The notes under the pieces: generated by a model
Database searches by the model: none
Seen by the model: the letters and a program-made list of their open reading frames with translations, nothing else
Told to the model about the DNA's origin: nothing
Position numbers and translations under genes: made by a program
Source: Antedon mediterranea
Taxonomy: Eukaryota > Echinodermata > Crinoidea > Comatulida > Antedonidae
DNA length: 64,000 nucleotides
Reading direction: 5' to 3'
Assembly: GCF_964355755.1 (NCBI RefSeq)
Contig: NC_092672.1
Coordinates: forward strand, 15,064,501-15,128,500
Shown: positions 59,561-64,000 of the stretch, piece by piece
How the letters are laid out: each line of letters opens with the position of its first letter
Numbering within the stretch: the first letter of the stretch is position 1

Positions 59561-60314
59561 AATTCATAATCACCGTAACCCCCATTCCCTGATAGACATG
59601 CCTTACTATATTTACGATTATCTTTTTAACGTTATTACAATGGTAATTGGTTGGTTGGTAACCCTACTGAAAAAGAAAGAAATTTGAACCCCTCCATAAA
59701 AATCCTGGCTATGGGCCTGTTGTATTTCACATTCGTATTGAATGACAACAAATAAATAGTCAAAAAAAAGAAACATTTGCAAATCTATAGCAGAGGCAAT
59801 TATAAATGTGATATAAATTATAATTAACAGAAAAAAATATAACCAGAAGTGGATATTAAAGTTCAATGTTAATTCATAGATGCACTACTAATAGTATTCT
59901 GATGCTTTCACATTCAGGTAAAACAAATCTTATAGGATTGTTCTATTTTATCTCGAGGTAAATTTATCTTTGCTTTTTATGAAGGAAGTGAGCTTATTGC
60001 ACACAAAATTATCCTTAATCATGTCTGTTCCATTATTGTATAGGGTATGCATATTTTGTTTGAAAAGTGATAGTTGTCTAATTCTATCAAAATAAAAGGC
60101 TGTTTTAATTAAGAGAGAATCATTTATGAATATAATTAATTTTTAAAAAAAACATTAACAGTTTTATTTAAATTCTGAACATTTGTAATGTACAAATTCT
60201 AATTTTTTTTTTCTTGCTTTCAAAAACAATAATAGTAACCTGATAGTAATACTTAAAAAAAAAAAAAAATACAAATAGGATTTATAGGAGATGTTTTTGT
60301 TTATTTAGACTAAT
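59561..60314. other. no recognisable feature
   Basis: AT-rich. The open frame at 59618-59866 (minus) lacks domains. Confidence 0.4.
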
Positions 60315-60372
60315 CATTATTATAATTACAATTATTATTATAATAATAATAATAATTATAATAATAATTATA
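60315..60372. repeat. ATAATTATAATAATA microsatellite, left of LINE
   Basis: Self-complementary AT repeat. A matching tract lies at 61197-61245 on the other side of the LINE fragment. Confidence 0.8.
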
Positions 60373-61190
60373 TTTATTTTATTTTATTTTGTTATTTTAT
60401 TTCACATACATCCAACAGCGATATCGCCAATTACAGGATGCCTTAAAGACTCAAATACAAAAGATTAAAATATATATAACAACTTACTCATCAAAATGTA
60501 CAAAGTTAACGATCAGAAAATCAAAACAAGAACAATAAAAACAGTATATAGCACAAACTACCTTAATTATAGAACATGATTGTAATAACTGATTTTTAAA
60601 AAAACAACATAAACATAACATAACATAACATTGACAAAAAGTGATAAGATTTAGTTAAAAGAAACTAATCAAAGCTTAACACCAAGTTGCATAAGAAATA
60701 GTATAATAACTATAAATAAATAGCAAATAATACAAATGCTATAAACTGAACCTTTTAATACACCGTAAATAACGAAACAGTACTTTAAATATATTTATTT
60801 AAAAAATTTCTTTTAACAATTTCAACAATTTTTTTTTCTAAACAGGATATCTCTTCTTAAAGGAGAGAGTTCGTTCCATAATTTGGCCCATAAAATGAAA
60901 TTCTATCTTGACTTAAATTAGTACGAGGTTTGGGTAAGGCAAAATGAACAGTTTTATTATTCTGGTATTAAACGAATGACCAATAGTTTGAAAGTAATCA
61001 GTAATAGAATGTGGTGTTCGGTTGTGATAAATATCATGTAATATATGTAATTTATAAATATCAAGAATTTTAAGTTTATAAAACAATGGCGGTGTATGAT
61101 CTCTGAAATGAGAAAAAGAAATACATCTGACAATCATTTTTTGAGAAAGAAAAATATGTTTTAAATATGACACACATGATCCTCCCCAAC
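60373..61190 (-). mobile_element. LINE 3' end, C-terminal RT remnant and 3' UTR
   Basis: The minus frame from 61173 reads SQKMIVRCISFSHFRDHTPP, LFYKLKILDIYKLHILHDIY and HSFNTR. After a shift it reads ALPKPRTNLSQDRISFYG near 60945-60890 and a WNEL-like region to about 60840. This is the conserved C-terminal end of CR1/L2-type LINEs. The 3' UTR ends near 60400-60440 with GCATCCTGTAATTGGCGATA and CGCTGTTGGATG, the text shared with the SINE at 45440-45490. 5'-truncated. Lies between two AT microsatellites. Confidence 0.8.
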
Positions 61191-61196
61191 CTCAAT

Positions 61197-61245
61197 TATG
61201 ATTATAATAATTATAATAATTATTATAATTATTATATATACAACA
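61197..61245. repeat. ATAATTATAATAATT microsatellite, right of LINE
   Basis: Partner of 60315-60372; the LINE probably inserted into one AT tract. Confidence 0.75.
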
Positions 61246-63018
61246 AGTTCAACGCTATATAAATGCCAATTTACACAGACAAGTGGTAACGTTAATACAA
61301 ATAGAATCTGTTATTCTTATGACCATACAAACAACGCGGAGTGAACAGGCAGTTTACGCTCAGGAAAAGATACAGATTCTACATAGGACAAGCTACGCGG
61401 TTTTTTTCGCTTACTGTTACTGCTCGTCTGTATAAATTGGCCTTTATAGAACAGGTGTGTGTGTGTGTGTGCTACAATTCCGTATGGCATTGTGTGGTGT
61501 TTAGTAGAACTGCTTAAAATGTAGGCCCTATTACTTTTACATTATCTGAGAAAAAAGTTGGAAGGTTCTAAGATCTACATATTTCTTATAATCCATTTTA
61601 TTTATTTCTTTACATTCTTTCCTGTTCCTCTTCAGATATCACTTTGTATTTTTTGGGCGTACACAATTAGAAATAATAGAACTCTACAGTGCGCAAACAG
61701 AAATGGTCAAATCTAATAAGGAAGAGAAATACAAATGGACATACAAATATCCGATGGATACTCCGGTCAAACTAGCTTTAACAGGAATTTTTACGGAAAG
61801 TTTAAAGACCAGTTGGCATACTAAAAACTACCTGGATAGCAAACATGAAATGGTAAATACATCAATCAAAATGTTAATGAAGATGACCATTGGGCAACCG
61901 AAAGAAAATCATGGAAACGATTAGCGAACGTATTGTCTACCCAAAACGAAATAGCGTACCAGATGATGTTGAAAATTAAGATGTTTTAAAATGATGTAAA
62001 CAAATTTTTATTTCATTTCTAAAAACCTGTGTATGTCATTTGTAACTACTAGGTATTTATGGGTCAGTTATAAGGCCTATAGTCGTAAAAAGCTAATTAT
62101 GCTCTCTGCCCTGTATTTTACTTGCACAGCATTTTATCATTGTTGGATAATTGTTGTTACCATAATTGTTGGTAAAAGGAATGCTGGCGCCAATGAATTG
62201 AACGATTTTCGCAACCAAAATATTTCTTTGTAAAAAAAAAATAATTTTATGTGGAATGCTACAAAAATACTCATCCGCTTCATCACTGCCTGGATACTTA
62301 ATAATCAGACTAGAATGTATCTTTATTATGTTAATAGTACAAACAAAAAGATTCAATCAAAGAACGCTCTACTAAACATGAGAAATAGTTATGTGATGTC
62401 TGACGACGTAGTACAAAACAACGACAATCAGCTAAATTTATTCTTGATTTTATTTACAACATCTCTGGCTTGTTACATTATCATGACACATTATTGGACT
62501 CCCCCCTACTCGCAATGAACAGATGTACAGATCTCTCTATTTAGGCTTGTTTATGTACTTCGTCATTCACAAATTACCCATGCATAACAGAGTGTTACTA
62601 GCGCCATCACAGATTACCTTTAATTGATCAAGCATTCACACATGAACTTTGCATCAAAAACTGCACTGCACTGCGCGTGCAAAAATCTGCACGCGGCAGC
62701 ACGCGGCAATGGCAATTTTTTAAACGCTTAAAATTGCCTGAAACGTAATAAATTTTGAAAATTCTAAGCGCACGTACGCATGCGTTACATGCGCTACGCA
62801 CGTAATTGTATTGCCATATGATGATTTTATTTATGAAATTTATAAGTACCAAATTTTATTTTATTTTAATTCATGGTTGTGAAGATATGATTACAAACGT
62901 GATTTCATTAAATCGTGCGTAGACTGCGTATTTTTTTATTGCACACCGTGAAAACATAACCACATCGATTCCTGGCCATAAGGAATATACTGTGAAAAAT
63001 TGACTGATATCAATATAA
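61246..63018. other. no convincing gene
   Basis: A (TG)n run lies at 61455-61471. Open frames at 61703-61924 and 62249-62518 (plus) show no domain. At 62680-62880 text such as GCGTTACATGCGCTACGCAC and CATATGATGATTT weakly resembles 15400-15560. Confidence 0.4.
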
Positions 63019-63366
63019 GGTCATATAACGTAATTACGATCTTGTAAAACTTACTGAACTTCAAAACATAGGGAGAGAGATTGATCTTAAATGAATGACT
63101 GTTTAATTGACTGGTGCAGCTACTGTAGGTAAACTGTAGGCTATGTTCCTAGATTTATATACGGCATCTTCATGTCACACAAGAATAAAATAAGCCACCC
63201 CTTTATTTTTCAAGAATACGTTTTAATAATTTGATCAATTCTCGTTTAATGTAAAATAACTGCCGACGATACGCATATTAAAAAAATCAAAAGCTTTCAT
63301 ATAAGATCAATCACTCTCCCTATGTTTTAAAGTTCAGTAAGTTTTACAAGATCGTAATTATAACCT
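63019..63366. mobile_element. long-TIR element (~345 bp)
   Basis: Left arm 63035-63091 (ATTACGATCTTGTAAAACTT through GAGATTGATCTTA) is inverse to 63300-63352, about 60 bp with few mismatches. No coding. The exact target duplication is unclear. Confidence 0.7.
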
Positions 63367-63409
63367 AAGGTGTAGGTGTCATGGGGTGTCATGATATAGG
63401 TGTGGTTGT

Positions 63410-63930
63410 TCAGAGGGTGTTGTTGTCCTAGGGGCATAGCAGTTGGACTAGAGGGTAGTTGTCCTAGGAGGGTAGTTGTCCTAGAGGGTAGTTGTCCTAG
63501 AGCGTAGTTGTCCTAGGGGGTAGTTGTCCTAGGGGGTAGTTGTCCTAGGGGGTAGTTGTCCTAGGGGATAGTTGTCCTAGGGGATAGTTGTCCTAGGGGA
63601 TAGTTGTCCTAGGGGATAGTTGTCCTAAGGGATAGTTGTCCTAGAGCGTAGTTGTCCTAGGGGGTAGTTGTCCTAGGGGGTAGTTGTCCTAGGGGATAGT
63701 TGTCCTAGGGGATAGTTGTCCTAGGGGATAGTTGTCCTAGGGGATAGTTGTCCTAAGGGATAGTTGTCCTAGGGGATAGTTGTCCTAGGGGATAGTTGTC
63801 CTAGGGGATAGTTGTCCTAGGGGGTAGTTGTCCTAGGGGGTAGTTGTCCGGGTGGGAGTTGTCCTAAGGGGGTAGTTGTCCTAGAGGGTAGTTGTCCCAG
63901 GGGGTAATTGTCCAGGGGGTAGTTGTCCGG
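63410..63930. repeat. GGACAACTACCC minisatellite, array 3 (inverted, ~30 units)
   Basis: 16-bp units of TAGTTGTCCTAGGGGA type, the reverse complement of arrays 1 and 2. A block TCCTAAGGGATAGTTGTCC... with neighbouring AGAGCGTAG units recurs (about 63500 and 63650), indicating block duplication. Far more homogeneous than arrays 1 and 2. Confidence 0.9.
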
Positions 63931-63963
63931 ATACGCAGGAAAACAATCGTAATGTTCTACCAA

Positions 63964-63984
63964 CATATATATATATATATATAT
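63964..63984. repeat. (AT)n microsatellite
   Basis: About ten AT dinucleotides near the window end. Confidence 0.9.
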
Positions 63985-64000
63985 CTCGAAGAATGAGCAA

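Overview
This window looks like nuclear DNA of an animal, most likely a marine invertebrate. It is AT-rich, gene-poor and full of decayed transposons. The transposon types (Ty3/Gypsy, RTE/CR1-like LINEs, Penelope-like, Helitrons, PIF/Harbinger, TTAA-target MITEs, tRNA-derived SINEs), fragments of THAP and P2RX7-like domains, and scattered short TAGGCCTA motifs fit an echinoderm-like or other basal deuterostome genome. That assignment is an inference from style, not a demonstrated match. There are no bacterial operons, CRISPR arrays or rRNA.

Only one gene is convincingly intact: an intronless 475-residue type I membrane protein with three immunoglobulin domains on the minus strand at 51446-52873. 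Everything else recognisable as coding is broken.

Layout. 1-10 kb: a Gypsy retroelement in pieces (2577-8040, minus), split by a TA-target inverted-repeat element, a LINE 3' end and a Harbinger-like MITE, next to a complete short Helitron (8788-10109). 10-24 kb: two arrays of a GGACAACTACCC minisatellite, an exon-like remnant, a diverged ~360-bp tandem family, a Harbinger element carrying a frameshifted Myb/SANT-like ORF, a large foldback element inserted in another repeat (its empty site lies 5 kb away), and a CCGG-rich inverted-repeat element. 24-34 kb: a Harbinger MITE, Penelope-like and LINE remnants, an element with a 9-bp target duplication inserted beside a THAP remnant, a P2RX7-like remnant and a 51-bp higher-order array. 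35-46 kb: an inverted-repeat element filled with about 75 copies of an 18-bp unit, a degenerate LINE (endonuclease and RT), a Helitron with four tandem 3' ends, a second copy of the 9-bp-target element, a SINE and a second foldback element. 46-59 kb: five copies or fragments of one TTAA-target MITE family around the Ig gene. 59-64 kb: another LINE 3' end, a long-TIR element and a third, inverted GGACAACTACCC array running to the window edge.

The unifying observation is that several unrelated transposons here carry tandem arrays grown from their own terminal or subterminal sequence. No operon-like or pathway-like cooperation between genes can be read from this window.
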